Shown here piece by piece: positions 21,202-33,291 of a DNA stretch of 64,000 nt. The stretch comes from Dermatemys mawii (lineage: Eukaryota; Chordata; Testudines; Dermatemydidae), in assembly GCA_007922305.1 (NCBI GenBank), contig ML677365.1:16474281-16538280 (forward strand), in the 5' to 3' direction. The notes beneath the pieces were generated by a model that searched no databases, had not been told where the DNA came from, and worked only from the letters and a program-made list of their open reading frames with translations. Within the stretch, counting starts at the first letter, position 1. Every line of letters begins with the position of its first letter. The translations under genes and the position numbers were made by a program.

Positions 21202-22982
21202 CATCTTTCCAACTTAAATACTATGTATGCAAACATTTTATAGGTCTGTTCTAGTTGCGATAGTTTCCACTAACTCTCTGTTTTGCCATCCTCCTGCCAT
21301 TCTGCCTCTGTTCCATTAGTAATCTATATAGGGTTTTCTAGTACAGTTTTGTATCACTGAAATCTAGAGAACCAGATAATTTTAGGACTGAAATAAATTC
21401 CTTATTTGGCAATATACTGAAAATATCTTGATTCCTAGCAAAGCAAATATGCTGTGGAGTTCACTCTTCATTTAAAAAAGCAGGCAACCACAGTACCAGG
21501 ATGTGGGAAGTCTTAAAGACTAATGTGTACATTTATGCAGATACAGTCTTCTGGGAGCCAGCATGTTTTTATCAAGAAAGAATCCTTCAAGTAATTTTAA
21601 CGAGGAGTTAGTTGAGGAATTTATTCTGAAACTTTAAACTATGTGTAAATTCCTGAGGGTCAAATTAAGTCGAAGGTAAATAATGTTCAGAATGATGTTT
21701 AGTCAAGGCAACCTAACAGCTAGAGACATTGAAATCTAGCTTAGAGAACGTCTGATCCAACTAGAAACTTCCTTAAGGGGACCAGACAGATGCCATATGC
21801 TGATGATAAAACATCTTTCACAACTTGACATTTGGAGCCTGTGCAAAAGATCAGACATTTTATCTTTTCTAAGGTTGTCACCTTTAAAATAAATGACCAG
21901 CAATTACGAGGTGGAAAAAGAGGAATAAGCAGTAGTTATGTGTTGTCATCAATGATGAAAGACCCATAACCAGATGTTTTGCTTTACATGCAGGGATGTT
22001 CTGGATAAAAGAAGACTAGACACTGCTGTTTGAAGGATACTTTAAAGCACATTTTCTTATACACTGTTAAAATATTCCTCCCCTTAGATATGGGACCATA
22101 TTCATGGTTCCCCTACTCTAAATAGGGGCAGTGTGTAGCTTTGTCAAAATTGTTCTTTGTGTTCCCCCCCTCCCCACAAAGGGTGCATTTTAGGGAATTT
22201 TCTTAAGTATCTTTCCTGCTGGGTCATATTTTACATAAGACTTAGAATCAGCCATTACATATTCTATCAGAAATATCAATAATGGTGGGGCAGAGGATGG
22301 GGAGAGAGCGGGAGAAACATCATTCCTCTTTTCCCCTTATTTGTCTGCATTTCTTTGTCATCTCTTGGAAGATGTTGGTAATATACATTGCCTCAGGCCC
22401 CACAGCTGAGCATTGTGTTAAAACATTTAAAGAGAATTACTTGTCATTTAAACTTATATGCAAATTATATCTTTACTAACCAGGCAAAACATTTTCTGAC
22501 ACTATCGGATTCACAGAAGCTCATGAGCAAGCCAAAAGCTAAGCAAGATTGTTAAGTACTGATGATCAAGTTACACATTGAGTTGGAAGAAAGTATTCAG
22601 CAGAGTACCTCATAGATCAGTTTTAGGTTTGAATTTATTTATACCCCCATTAATAATTTGGAAGAGAGATTCAATATAGCATATTTTAATAGAGCACGTT
22701 ATTATGCAGCCTGTAGAGAAGAAAAACACAGAGACCTAGAGAGGTTAGAAATGTATTGCTTATATATATATTTTTTAAATCCACAATAGAATATTTTGTT
22801 TCTCTTTCTATACTGCTGAGGTTCTACGTATGTTTCTTTGACTTGTATGTATGTAGAACATTATGTGCTGACTGCACTGCTAGGGACACATTATTTTATT
22901 AATCTTTTTACAATACCTAGAAATGTGTTATTCACATCAGAGGAACATATAATATGCCGGCCCAGAAGAGTTTAGACAATTA
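21202..22982. other. No gene seen
   Basis: AT-rich, mostly unassigned sequence with a C-rich spot at 22164-22178. No supported feature. Confidence 0.4.
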
Positions 22983-23075
22983 AAGACCCAGTTCTGCGAA
23001 CGCACATGAATTACCTAACTTGTGAGCAGTTCCATAGAACTCAGAGTACATGTTTGCAGGGATGGGCTCTAATTT
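22983..23075. repeat. Fragment of the ggcctgatcc MITE family
   Basis: The sequence 'aaagacccagttctgcgaac' on the left pairs loosely with 'gtttgcagggatgggctc' on the right. This matches the palindromic family seen intact at 5421-5608. Confidence 0.4.
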
Positions 23076-23084
23076 TAAACACAG

Positions 23085-23925
23085 CACAGTGAGATGGTGA
23101 CTGTAGCAAGGAGACATGGCCTCCCTCAGAGGGAGACATGGAGGGAAAGCCGCAAGCCAATTGGTGGATGGAACCAGGAGGGCCTACCCCACACACTGGA
23201 AGCAGAGAGGCGGGACAGTCTAAAAGACTGGCCCAGCAGCTCAGTTGGGAGGGAGCCGCTGAAGGAAATAGATGCTTCTTCCCCACTGATGGAGCGGTAA
23301 GCTAAAGCGAACCACTGCTGCCCCAAGGGCCTGCACGAGGTTCCAGAGAATGCTGCAACTTCTGACATTGAGAAGCTGCTGCTGCCCTTGGCAGTGTATC
23401 CCAGGGAGACTGAGGACAATCCCTGGGCACAGGTACACCCGAGGGGGAGAGTAGGAAGCGGCCCAGGGGAACCAGACTACTGTCTGTCTGTGGTGCCACT
23501 GGAAACATGGTTATTGTGTTGCAGGTGCATTCTCTGCTGACCCAGTGACAGACTACTCTGCTACTCTTAGGGTCCTGGGCTGGTATGTGGTGGAGTTGGG
23601 TGGGCCTATATCCCCCTATACCCTACCACCCCACTATCAGGGATGGCAGTACTCCTGCTCAGGCCAAGAGAACTGTGTTCCTCAGTCATCCCTGCCAGAG
23701 CCCCATAGACAGTGCTTGGCGCTCACCCCTGCCAGAGCCCCATAGATAGTGCTTGGTGCTACAGCTCTGTGTGACTACAAGCCAGAGTCCTGTTTGCAGC
23801 CCTGCCCTGCTTGAAGGCTCGGACTCATTGACTATGGTGAATTCCCCTTTCCTTTGTTTTTGAGAAGTACTCTCACAGACCAGACTGTGAGGAGGTGTGG
23901 CCTCCTCAGAGGCAGACACGGGACA
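23085..23925 (+). repeat. LTR-like remnant with repeated end sequence
   Basis: GC-rich relative to its flanks. Its left end (about 23100-23150, 'gacatggcctccctcagagg') is similar to its right end (about 23890-23925, 'gtggcctcctcagaggcaga'). That fits an LTR followed by the start of another copy, or an internal duplication. A direct near-duplication 'ccagagccccatagacagtg' / 'ccagagccccatagatagtg' also lies at 23697 and 23731. Short frames on both strands (up to 97 codons) lack motifs. Confidence 0.45.
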
Positions 23926-24014
23926 GTGATGCCTGCCTACAATGACAAACAGTAGAAGAAGCATGGAAGGACAGTGGTATGCAGGCAGTCAGATTAGACG
24001 GGTATTTGCCTCGA

Positions 24015-24136
24015 TAGGGTGACTATACAGCAAGTGTGAAAAATTGGGATGGGGTGGAAAGTAATAGGACCCTATATAAGAAAAAGTCCCAAATATCGGG
24101 ACTGTCCCTATAAAATCAGAACATCTGGTCACCCTA
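24015..24136 (-). mobile_element. 122-bp hAT miniature element
   Basis: The ends are 'tagggtgac' and 'ctggtcacccta'. The flanking 8-mers TGCCTCGA (24007-24014) and TGCCTTAA (24137-24144) agree at 6 of 8 positions. It is a second copy, inverted, of the element at 49977-50099. Confidence 0.75.
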
Positions 24137-24177
24137 TGCCTTAAGGTTCTGCTACAAGTAATATGAATAATGATTTC

Positions 24178-24335
24178 TTTTTTTAGGCCCCAATTCTGCA
24201 CATACGTTTGCATGTGAGTAACTTGACAAAAAATTACGTGTGTAAGTCTTGCTGTCTCTTGTGAGCTCATTAGTCTTCATCTGTTTTTACAGCACTGAAC
24301 ACAGCACTGAAAACTGTTGATGCTCAATAAAAATT
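24178..24335. repeat. MITE fragment plus SINE-tail-like sequence
   Basis: 'aggccccaattctgcacata' followed by 'gtgagtaacttg' and 'acgtgtgtaagtcttg' belongs to the ggcctgatcc palindrome family. The adjoining 'acagcactgaacacagcac ... aataaaaattaat' resembles the 3' tail of amniote SINEs. Confidence 0.4.
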
Positions 24336-25290
24336 AATATCAGAAATATATGCTGGAAATAAGCGTGTGATTTGAACTGAAATACAAACTAATACATGGA
24401 GGGGGAATTAATCCAGAATAGGGGAAGGGGCAGCTTGGACGAAAGTAATGGTGGAAGAGAGTACAGGGTAATAGTGGACAGCAAATTAAACAATGGCAAG
24501 CAACACAAAATGATAGAGAAAAGGGCAGTGCACCCTTGAGCTACATAGAATAGAGGCTCCTTTCACACTTGTACCTCAGAACAGCACTCAGCACTGGTCA
24601 GACCATACTGTCTAAGTACTAAATATTATTATTTCAGTCTTCATGGCTAGTCCTGTCTCGGCCTCAGTGAGACTTTTCAGAAGGGTAGTATTTGTTACAG
24701 TGGTTTGTGGTATGGTTGCCTGCTTACTATAATCTGAATAGGAAGCGGTACAGACACTGAATACTTGGGGAAAGAGGGACTCTCTACCCTGAAATCTGGT
24801 ATTAACATACTGATCCTTTTTGATCATAAGTTTAAATTTGTCTCAAGTTTTTTGGCCTGGTTAAAGTTATTTAATGGTCTTAGTCCAGTTCCAAGTAGAC
24901 TGAAGTCCAAATCCCCAAAACATCAGTATGTTTAGAACAGGAAGAAGCTGCTGCAGCCCTTCTCTGCCACTTATACAAATCTTTTTGTCCTATTTCTTGT
25001 GTAATTGGAGATCTTGTCCACAGGTAGTCATAGGGAGACTGTGGGCCAAATCTAGACTACCAGATGCTTTTGAATGGACCCCAAAATCTTTTTACTTACT
25101 TATCATTATTGTTAATATTTTGTATCTTCTCTGGAGTCTGGACCTTGCCTGTCCCTGACCAAGAAATTTGGACCTTGACAAAAAATAATTGACTACCCTT
25201 GTTATAGGCCCTTCCTCTTACTCTCCTCACATTGCAGAGCTCTTCATGGACCAGTATAAAGAATCCTTCCAAAATGTGCAGGTATCATGA
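24336..25290. other. No gene seen
   Basis: Unassigned. Frames of 71-76 codons (24612-24827 minus, 24928-25158 plus) have no recognisable pattern. Confidence 0.4.
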
Positions 25291-25640
25291 GATGTGGGGG
25301 GGCTGACCTAGTTGTTAGAGGAGGAGCCTGGAAGAGTTAGATGCCAGAGTCTGAGACAGGCCCAAGGGCAAACCAAGAGTCAGGCAGGGTCAGGTTACTC
25401 ATAGTAGGAGCAGGTGTTGCATGGAACGCAGTCCTGGGCAGGGAGAACTCAGTTGTATTGATAACTTCCTGTTCTTGTGCTTGGTCTCCAGCTTCTATTT
25501 AACCCAGTGAAGAACCTCTGTGTTTCACCAATCAGATCCCAGGACTGAAGTCCTCAGGCAGCTACTAGCAGGTCACTGGGTGGTAGGTTGGGACTGCCTG
25601 GCTTCTAACAGATCTCTGGATATGGGTTCAAGACCCACAG
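25291..25640 (-). repeat. Probable 3' LTR side of the gypsy relic
   Basis: It lies directly downstream (minus-strand sense) of the integrase relic and ends at 'ctggatatgggttcaagacc'. Composition and phrases such as 'caagagtcaggcagggtcag' resemble 17125-17640. An LTR here is expected from position, but terminal TG...CA and target duplications were not resolved. Confidence 0.4.
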
Positions 25641-26510
25641 TTCCTGATATTGCCCCTTTCTCCAAGGGGTACCCATAGGGTGATTCCCATGGAATGCTTG
25701 CACAAGCATGGGGGCAGGTACAGGTTCCTAGGTGCACTCCTCAGAACATTACACCTCCCTCTCAATAAGGTACCAGAGCCAACAATACTTATGTTTAGAA
25801 TCTTGTAAGCTATGTATTCCCTGTGGCCCTGTCCCTGTACTGGTGGTGGAGGTGGTTGGACTCTGTGAGAGAAAGGGTTTTCTGTGTAAGGTTTCAAAAG
25901 TGATTTGTGAAATACCTGGTGACTCTTCAGAGAGCTGGGTAGTGGAAGTTCACATCCTGTTACAGAATCTCAAAAGGGCCAAAGAACCATTAAGTCCAGC
26001 TTGTGAGCTGGTGTGGAGAGCCATATCTTTGTCCCACTGCGTAAGGTAAGGTTCCTAGTTTTGGTTGGATATGTTCCTGAATGCTTCATAATATGACAAT
26101 CTTTAATTAAAGATTAATCTTTACTTCCTGGACACTGCAGGAGAATCCTGGATGGTTGACAACCTTACCCCCAGGTGCTTCATCAGGGCTTGACAAACCT
26201 GCTGCGTGAGGTCCGAGGGCAGCCAGGTTGGGAAAAGACGTGGGTAATTGTGGGTAGAATCGGGGGTGGTACCTCTAGTTAGTAAATTAGGGTCTTTGAC
26301 CGTAGATGCATGGTCTGTGTTTTTGTAGACAACCCCACATAAGGGAGAAGGGAAGACCAATCATCCTTAAAAAGTTGGTTGGCCCTTACTGTCTGCCCAT
26401 GGGACTGGGGATGGTAAGCAGAGGAAAGACTTGTGTTGACTCCCAGCAGGTGCAAGGTTTTGTGCCAGAACTGAGCTGTGAAATGAGACTCTCATTGCAG
26501 CACTAACAGC
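25641..26510 (-). pseudogene. Ty3/gypsy integrase and chromodomain relic
   Basis: Read on the minus strand, this is the end of a gypsy pol gene. In order it shows: the integrase core segment '[18 protein letters not shown]' (about 26400-26455); the block '[20 protein letters not shown]', which matches the D-W-x-x-L-L-P-x-A-E-F region; and the C-terminal 'VFHKSLLKPYTENPFSHR' block. A proline run 'PPPPPVQGQGHREYIAYKIL' then fits the start of a chromodomain, so this is probably a chromovirus-type element. In the family the core segment carries the catalytic Glu in Q-T-E-R; here it reads Q-T-V-R, so the Glu is gone. Frame breaks and stops between the blocks also show it is dead. Reverse transcriptase was not recognised upstream. 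Confidence 0.85.
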
Positions 26511-28329
26511 AAAGAACTAGTAAGTGATTGACTTGCAGCATGTTTTTAATGTTGTGATTTGTTTTTGATGTTTTCTGATTGTTCCTCATAAGTGAACTCC
26601 ATTAACAGTAAGACACTGAGATGAGTTAATTGCTGTAGTTGGAAAGATGTTGTGAATGAGCCTTGCTGGGGTTGGTTTAATTAAAACACCTGTTTTCTAC
26701 TTTGTTGACTTTTTCATATTAATATCGTTCATGTTTATTTTGTGTGACTACTAGTAAAATGCTTATAAAGGAAGAGGTTCCTTTCTTTGGACCAGTTCCA
26801 ACGCAGTGGAGTAAAACTACAAAGCCATGTCTGGAAATTCTGGGTACCAGTCCCACTGCTCATTAATGAGTTTAGAGTTCCTGGGTTCTGCCTGAAAACT
26901 ACTCCTTCAAAAATGTTCTTGCTATGTTACTGGAAACAGAAGTTTTCGTGCTGCTAGAAAATGCTTTGAACAACCTAGTTTCCACCAAAACAAGGGGAAA
27001 CAAGGATCTTATTTGTAGGGGGTCCTACATATAGAGATCAGATAGACACTATTGAATTTCCGCTCTATACCAGCACTTCTCTGGTGACCCTATGAGAGTC
27101 TACAAAACAGAACTCTTTGTTTTAAAAACAAACAATCCAGTTTCTGTCCTTTAAGTTTGCAAGACTGTCCAAACATGAGATTTATTGCCATGTTTGGAAA
27201 TAGTGTGGCTTTATCAGAAAGGTTGATAGTTGACTTATGGAGGTAGAGTCTCTTTAAGCACATTTTGGATTCCTTTTTTTTTCAATGTGAAATGTCTATT
27301 TAAAAAAAAATTGTCCTGGAATCAGTTCCTTTCTGCTTTTCTCCATCTTTCCTTCCCAGAAGCATTATTAATAAGCTTCTTATGACTTATGACTTACAGG
27401 CTTTCTAATCAATGTTACTGGAGATTTCACCAGTTTTGGTAATTTCAAAATATCTTTCAGTTTCCTTTAAGCTAAGGCTAGTTGGTCTTTAAGCAATAAA
27501 TTATTAACCTCCCACAGCCTCTGCCTTACCTTCACACTGTTCACATAGGACAACTGAGGTTGGGAAATGATCACTCTGAAATCAGTTGGCAAATATCAGT
27601 TTCTAAAGGAGCTAATTTAAAGGCAGACTAATTTAATCAGTCATTGCATACACATGGTTTGGATGAGAGAAATAGATTTATTTTTCTGCAAATTGCTTAG
27701 CTCTTGCATCCTTACATTCTGATTTCCTATATGAACCAAGTATCTCAATACCCAGAGGCTCAAACTCTGTCAGCATGAATTGGTGAACAGCTGGTCCATA
27801 TTCCAACTGACCATGACTTCAACAATCATATTAAACCTCTGGACTCTTCCAGGCAGGGAGACAAAGACCCCAACGAAAAGCATCCATTGCATCTCCTCAG
27901 CTAGAGAAAGGAAGAGTGCTAAAAGCATTTTCTTTTACACAAACATGTTTGAATACTGCCCTATGCATTCATATAGTCATGGAGCTATGACCCTCACTTT
28001 ATATGTAGATGTAACACACCGTCCTGCAAAGTTTCCTAAATATCAGTACAGAACCCTATCCATAACTGCCACATAGACATGGTTACACAAATAGCATCCT
28101 TAGATATTAAGCCTGTCAACAGAAAATGTCACTAGGTCGCTGGATCTCAACCCATGTTGTAGGAAAGCATATGCAATTCAGCCGGACCGTCAAGTAACAT
28201 AGAAGAGGGGAGAATGATTCACCTTTCAAAAGAAGGTAGCTATATCTTCCTTTTATACTGCTCAGTTGACAGTTGGGGTTAAATTAGTAGGATTATATTA
28301 ATGGACTTAAGTGTCAGGCTGCAACTTCT
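26511..28329. other. No gene seen
   Basis: AT-rich, apparently low in recognisable repeats. One 98-codon plus frame (27780-28076) has no motif and no supporting context. This is one of the longer stretches where I see no transposon. Confidence 0.4.
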
Positions 28330-29175
28330 ATTAAACTTTATCACAGGGGAAGTGCACTACCCACCCATCACCCATACTCTCCTATACCAGGCATTTAACT
28401 GGTTTCAGGGTGATGGTTACAAGGCTTCTTACCATGAACCCATAACTAGTACAAGGGTTACAGGTCTTCTTGCCGTATAACTCAGGTTTGGCTCTCCTCA
28501 GCCTGCATCTCAGGATTCCACTTTCTGTGAGTCCTAGCACACTCCTCACTTTGATGGGGACAGAGGATGAAGATCTCAGCCCATCAAGGCCACAAGGTCG
28601 TACCCTATCCCATGAACTCCTGACCCATCACTAAATCCCAGCTCTTTTACTCTGAGAACTGACCATTTTATCCTTTTAACCACACTGGAAACCAGCCACA
28701 AGTGGTGATGAATTAACAGCTCATTTAGGGTCTAAATACATTCCTACTTAACCCACCATGGCTTGAATGTACTGCAAGAAAGGCAAAAACCCCACCCATC
28801 CCTGGTCTACTGCCAATTTGCCTATAGGAATAAAAATTCCTTCTTATCCTCCCCCCAAATACACTATTGGCGTGACCCCCGTGTCAGGCTGCGTTCCCAT
28901 TCCTAGTCTGGAGTGGGTAGGGTGGGGCTGCTGGAATGGTGCCACAAGAAGCTCCATATGGTCCCCACTCCATGTTAAATCCTGGGACTTCGGAATGGTA
29001 ACCAGTGAGCAGCCCTCCCCCACAGCTAGCCAATGGGTGCCAGAGACTCGAGGAAGCAGGAGGAGCTGTTGTCCCTCAGCAAGTGTCCCCTCCCTTGCTG
29101 CTGGGACTATGCCCACTTACCACTGCCCCCATCAAATTCCCCCACCCCGTTGAGGCATCTGGGTGGCATTTGTAT
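28330..29175. repeat. Unnamed long dispersed repeat, copy B
   Basis: Collinear with the ends of copy A (6990-8910) but shorter, with most of the middle missing. It starts around 'tttatcacaggggaagtgc' and ends with 'ccccatcaaattcccccacc' and 'gggtggcat'. The 128-codon plus frame (28767-29153) and the 90-codon minus frame inside it have no protein-like pattern shared with copy A and are rejected as genes. Confidence 0.5.
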
Positions 29176-29234
29176 TATAACAATACTATTCATACAATAT
29201 ATCAGTGCTTTGAAACAGTAATGAGAGATTTTTG

Positions 29235-29655
29235 ATTGGTCCAGCTTAATCATAAAGGTAGAGGCAAAGGCAATACTTAGTTCAGTTCTCCTCCTCCTCT
29301 TCCTCTTTTTTGCCATCATCTTTGCTTTTATTTTCATATTTCCCATCTCGTCACTGCCACCCTTATTGTTGTTTGAATCAAATGCAGAGTTCAAATGTTT
29401 GAGAATCTTTTCACCTACGTTTACAGTAAAAATGGTAAGATTTCAGTTTTATGAGAGCAGCACAGTTTAAGAGGAATTCCACACCAGTAGCGGATGTTGG
29501 CTTTGGAGGTAGATCATTTGGTACCATTTTAGATCTCTCCCATTTTTCAGCCTCAGAGTTGACAGATTCTGATAAATTTCTATACTCTAATCTTTGATCA
29601 CTAGAAGATCTCTGGATTTTCATATTTGTTCCTTGTGAACATAGTAACAAAAAGG
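29235..29655 (-). pseudogene. Possible coding relic, unrecognised
   Basis: Two neighbouring minus-strand stretches read like protein. Upstream (29650-29411) includes 'DQRLEYRNLSESVNSEAEKW' and 'VPNDLPPKPTSATGVEFLL'. Downstream, after a frame change (29394-29240), is 'GGSDEMGNMKIKAKMMAKKR' with a lysine/arginine run. This could be a processed pseudogene or part of a LINE. I do not recognise the family, and the basic run may be simply a purine-rich tract. Confidence 0.3.
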
Positions 29656-30230
29656 AAGGCCTACAGCTCTAGGGTTTGAAGGAGAAAAGAGCATAATGGG
29701 CTGTGTCAATTAGCGCTGACCAAGAATTTTTTGACAAAACATTTTCGTAGGAAAATGCCAATTGTTGAAACCAAAATTTTTAATGAAAAGGACAGTTTTA
29801 ATGAATGTTCCATTTTGAAAAGTTTTTGGAAAAAAGTCTTCAAAATATTCAAGATATCCTGTTCTGAACTTTTTCATCTAAAAAATGTCAATGTTGTGGG
29901 GTCAAAACAGCATATTGTTTTGAAGTAAGTTTGTTTACAGTAACACAAAGTTGAAATTAAAACAAAATATTTCAGCTGACCCAGTCAACATTTGGAGGGG
30001 TGGAGAGGTGAAGGACTTTTGGTTTATGGAAGTTTGAGATTGACTTTTTGTCTCTATTGAAGATGGGAGAAAAATTCATGGAGGACAGAAAAACAGTTTC
30101 CCACCCAATTTTAATATTAACCATCTTTACCAAACTTATTTTTTCTTAACTAGAGCTCTTGCTGAAGTCCCAGGGTTCCCTTTCTCTGTCCTTTCCTGGG
30201 GCACATTTTATTCTTAAATTGTTTTATTAG

Positions 30231-30690
30231 TCATCTACTTTGAGCTCCAGCTCATTCTCTTTTCTGTCTATGGCCATATCTGCATGTTCATTCAAGTCTG
30301 CTTTCATTTTAGTGACTAGAGCTCTGATCCCTCTCCCCTACAGTTTCAGTGACAAAATTCCTACTAACTTCATTGGCGTAAGAGGGAGCCTTTGGTCTGC
30401 TGCTAGTTCTACGTTTTTAAGCTCTTTAATTGCTGCCTGAATGTCAGGCTTCATGGATTTTTAACTCAAACAACTTCCTTGATGTCAGCTTTTGTGGAAG
30501 GGTTACATTTGTCTTTTTCCCTTTATTTTGCCTATTGGCTGCTTACTCTGAATCAGAATCAATAACAAGCAACTTCTCCAGCCTGAGGTTTAAAGAGTGG
30601 AAGATCCTGTGCAGCACTTGTTTAATATGTTATTGTTTTTGGCTTTTATTTATTTTTATGGGTTTTTCCCTCTTTAAAAAGACAGGATGA
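30231..30690 (-). pseudogene. Possible coding relic, unrecognised
   Basis: The minus strand reads 'DIQAAIKELKNVELAADQR' and, after one stop, 'TKMKADLNEHADMAIDRK' (30455-30231). These segments are charged and helix-like, resembling the coiled coil of a LINE ORF1. Upstream, in another frame, 'LNLRLEKLLVIDSDSE' (about 30590) precedes a stop. It may belong with 29235-29655 as one decayed insertion. The family is not recognised. Confidence 0.3.
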
Positions 30691-31419
30691 ATGTGTTCAT
30701 TGTTCGTAACTTCTCTTCAGATGCTGAAACAAGTTATGTGTTTTTCTAGATTGAATTCAGTTTTTGGAAGGGAAGGTAGACAAAGGAAGATATTTGTCCC
30801 TTTGCCCCTTTTAAGAGCAGTGAGCCTCCATGAGGATGAGAAAGAGCAGCCTTCACAGACCTTTCAAACAGCTTCCTTGTTTCTTAATACTTTTGTTTTG
30901 GTCCCTTTTCCTTCATCTTCTTTCCCATTCTTTTCTGGAGATGCACTTTTCCTGCTCCCCCATCATATGACTCTTGTACTCAATCCCTCTACTTGGGAAG
31001 GTAGGGTAAATCAGGCACATGTGAGGTAGTTAGCCATGTGAGGAAAAGGTACAGAACTTTTGTAAAGAAAGTGTAAGATTGTTTTGGACCAGACTGGCTA
31101 CATTTGCAACCTTACTTCCTTTTTAACTAAGTTTTTTTGTGTGGGAGTTGGGCAATCCTCCCAGGACATGTTGTTTTGAAGCATAGAAACAACAGATACA
31201 GCATTTACAGCTCATTTGCTCTTTTTCTGAGAGGTTTACAGGAATTGATCCAACAAAAGCCACTGCACTTGTAACAAAAAGTAATTGCCATTCCATATGT
31301 GAGTTATTCCCATGCCTTATTCTACCTTTCAGCATTGAGGTCTCTCTTGCTAAAATGCTCTTCAGCTAGTACAGCTGAATAAATCAGCCATTGAGCCAAT
31401 TCCTGTTGATTTATAGTAC
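30691..31419. other. No gene seen
   Basis: The 112-codon plus frame (30691-31029) and the minus strand were read; neither gave a convincing protein pattern. No repeat ends were seen. Confidence 0.35.
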
Positions 31420-31904
31420 CATGCCGACGCTGGCAGAAGTTTTTCCATAAAAGTTGGGTCAACGACGAAAAAGCGCTGAAAGAAAATAGTTATTGCATGT
31501 TCACACTGTCCTCTTCTGTCGGCAAAGCATGTCCACACTTGGGGTAGTGGCATCGACAGTGGGAGCAATGCACTGTGGGTAGCTATCCACAGTTCAACTC
31601 TCCACCTTCTATAGCTATGTCTTGTGGGAAGGCAGAGTGGATGGCAGGTGCAGACGACTGGGTGCAGAAGGGAGTGGGTGCAGGCTCAATGTTCCATGAT
31701 GCATTGCTTTCCATCCCAGCATTCCATGTGCTTCCATCTTCAGTTCACAGCATTTTTCAACGTCACTTGTTTTCTGTCTGAAATAATGAATCCCGCACTC
31801 CTCTCCAATGCTCTGATAGCTGTCAGTAGCACATTGCAAATTGCAATGCAGTTAATGATGAAGTTCCTAACTCAGCTGGATTCACAGTTGCCTGATGCAA
31901 ATTT

Positions 31905-32755
31905 GGGATGATGAGCCGTGGCTACAGAACTTTTGGTTGAGGAAAGCCACCTTCTGGAACTGTGAGCAGAGCTTGCCCCAGCCCTGTGGCGCAAGGACAC
32001 CCAAGTGAGAACTGTTTTCTCAAAGGAGAAGCGTGTGGCAATCGCAGTGTGGAAGCTGCAAATTCCAGACTGCTACTGGTTGGTTGCAAATCAGTTTGGA
32101 GTTGGGGAGTCAACTGTTAGGGCTGCATTAATGCAAGTATGCAAGGCCATTAATTGCATCTTGCTATGAAGGACCGTGACTCTTGGCAATGTACGTGAAA
32201 TAGTGGATGGCTTTGCAGAAAGTTTCCCTAACTACAGAGGGGCTACAGACGACACTTATATTCCAATTTTGGCACCAGACCATCTTGCGATGGAATACAA
32301 CAATAGGAAGGGAATATTTCTCCATAGTGTTGCAGGCGCTTTTGGATCACCACAGGCGTTTCACTGACATCAATGCAGGGTGGTCTGGAAAGGAGCATGA
32401 CTCACTTATCTTCGGGAACATCAGCCTGTACAGAAAACTGCAAGTGTGGGCTTTCTCTCCAGACCAGAAGATGACAGTAGGAGATGTTGAAATGCCCATA
32501 GTGATCCTGGGAGACCTGGCATACTCCTTAATGCCATAGCTCATGGAGCCTTACAGAGGAAACCTGGATGGCAGTAAGGAATGGTTCACCAATAAGCTGA
32601 GCACGTGCAGGATGACCGTGAAATGTGTGTTTGGCAGATTAGAGGTGTGCTGGCAATGCCTTTATGGCAGGTTAGACCTCAGTGAGGATAATATTCCCAT
32701 GGTCATAGCCGCATGTTGTATGTTGCACAATATTTATGAAGGTCAGGCAGGGTGA
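31905..32755 (+). pseudogene. HARBI1-like Harbinger transposase, broken
   Basis: The reading order matches the Harbinger transposase (DDE nuclease). A helix-turn-helix stretch 'VANQFGVGESTVRAALMQV' lies at about 32085-32140. The first catalytic block is 'GATDDTYIPI' (family G-A-I-D-G-T-H). Then come 'FTDINAGWSGKEHDSLIF' and 'VEMPIVILGDLAYSLMP' with the second Asp, and finally 'MTVKCVFGRLE'. In the family the last block reads T-V-E-C-A-F-G-R-L-K and holds the catalytic Glu; here codon AAA gives Lys, a single G-to-A change from GAA. There is a frameshift near 32310 and a stop TAG right after 'SLMP', where the family has Trp (TGG to TAG). All three lesions make it inactive. Confidence 0.9.
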
Positions 32756-33283
32756 AAAGTTTGTTCGGGGGTGGATTGCTGGGCAGAACCCTTGACTGCT
32801 GCGTTTGAGCAGCCAGTTACCAGGATTATTAGAGGGGCACAAGGTGAGGCAATTTGAGTCAGGGAGGCTTTGAGGCAACATTTTGAAGATGAGAACCAGT
32901 AATGTATGTTGCTATGCTTGAGGCTGCAATGCTTAATGAAATTGTGTTTTGCAAGGAAGCACTTGTGATTTGTGTGGCCAAGGATTCAGTGTAAGCAAAT
33001 GATTAAACTGCTTGTTTATATGTTGCTGCCATCTGCTATCGCAATTTGCAGGAGACAAATAAAGATTGCTTATCATTCAAAAAACTTTCCTTTTATTGCA
33101 TCCCCCACCAAAAAATGCTTGGAGGCAGAGGAGGCACCAGGGGAGGGCTGACTTTCAGAGCTATGCATACGTTTGGCTATCATTTGAAAAGATGTCCATG
33201 GGGGTGTAGTGAACGGGAAAGTTAGAAGTTCCAGAATGCGGAAAGGAGTGCATGGGCGGAGATTGGGGAGAGCATAGGAAAGA
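32756..33283. other. Harbinger interior between the two genes
   Basis: Transposase 3' flank and spacer. An AATAAA lies at about 33057-33062, 300 bp after the transposase frame, and could have been its polyadenylation signal. Confidence 0.4.
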
Positions 33284-33291
33284 GTTCTGAA

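Noticed and set aside
28767..29153. 128-codon plus-strand frame
   Set aside because: It lies in the unnamed dispersed repeat; the matching part of copy A does not keep the frame.
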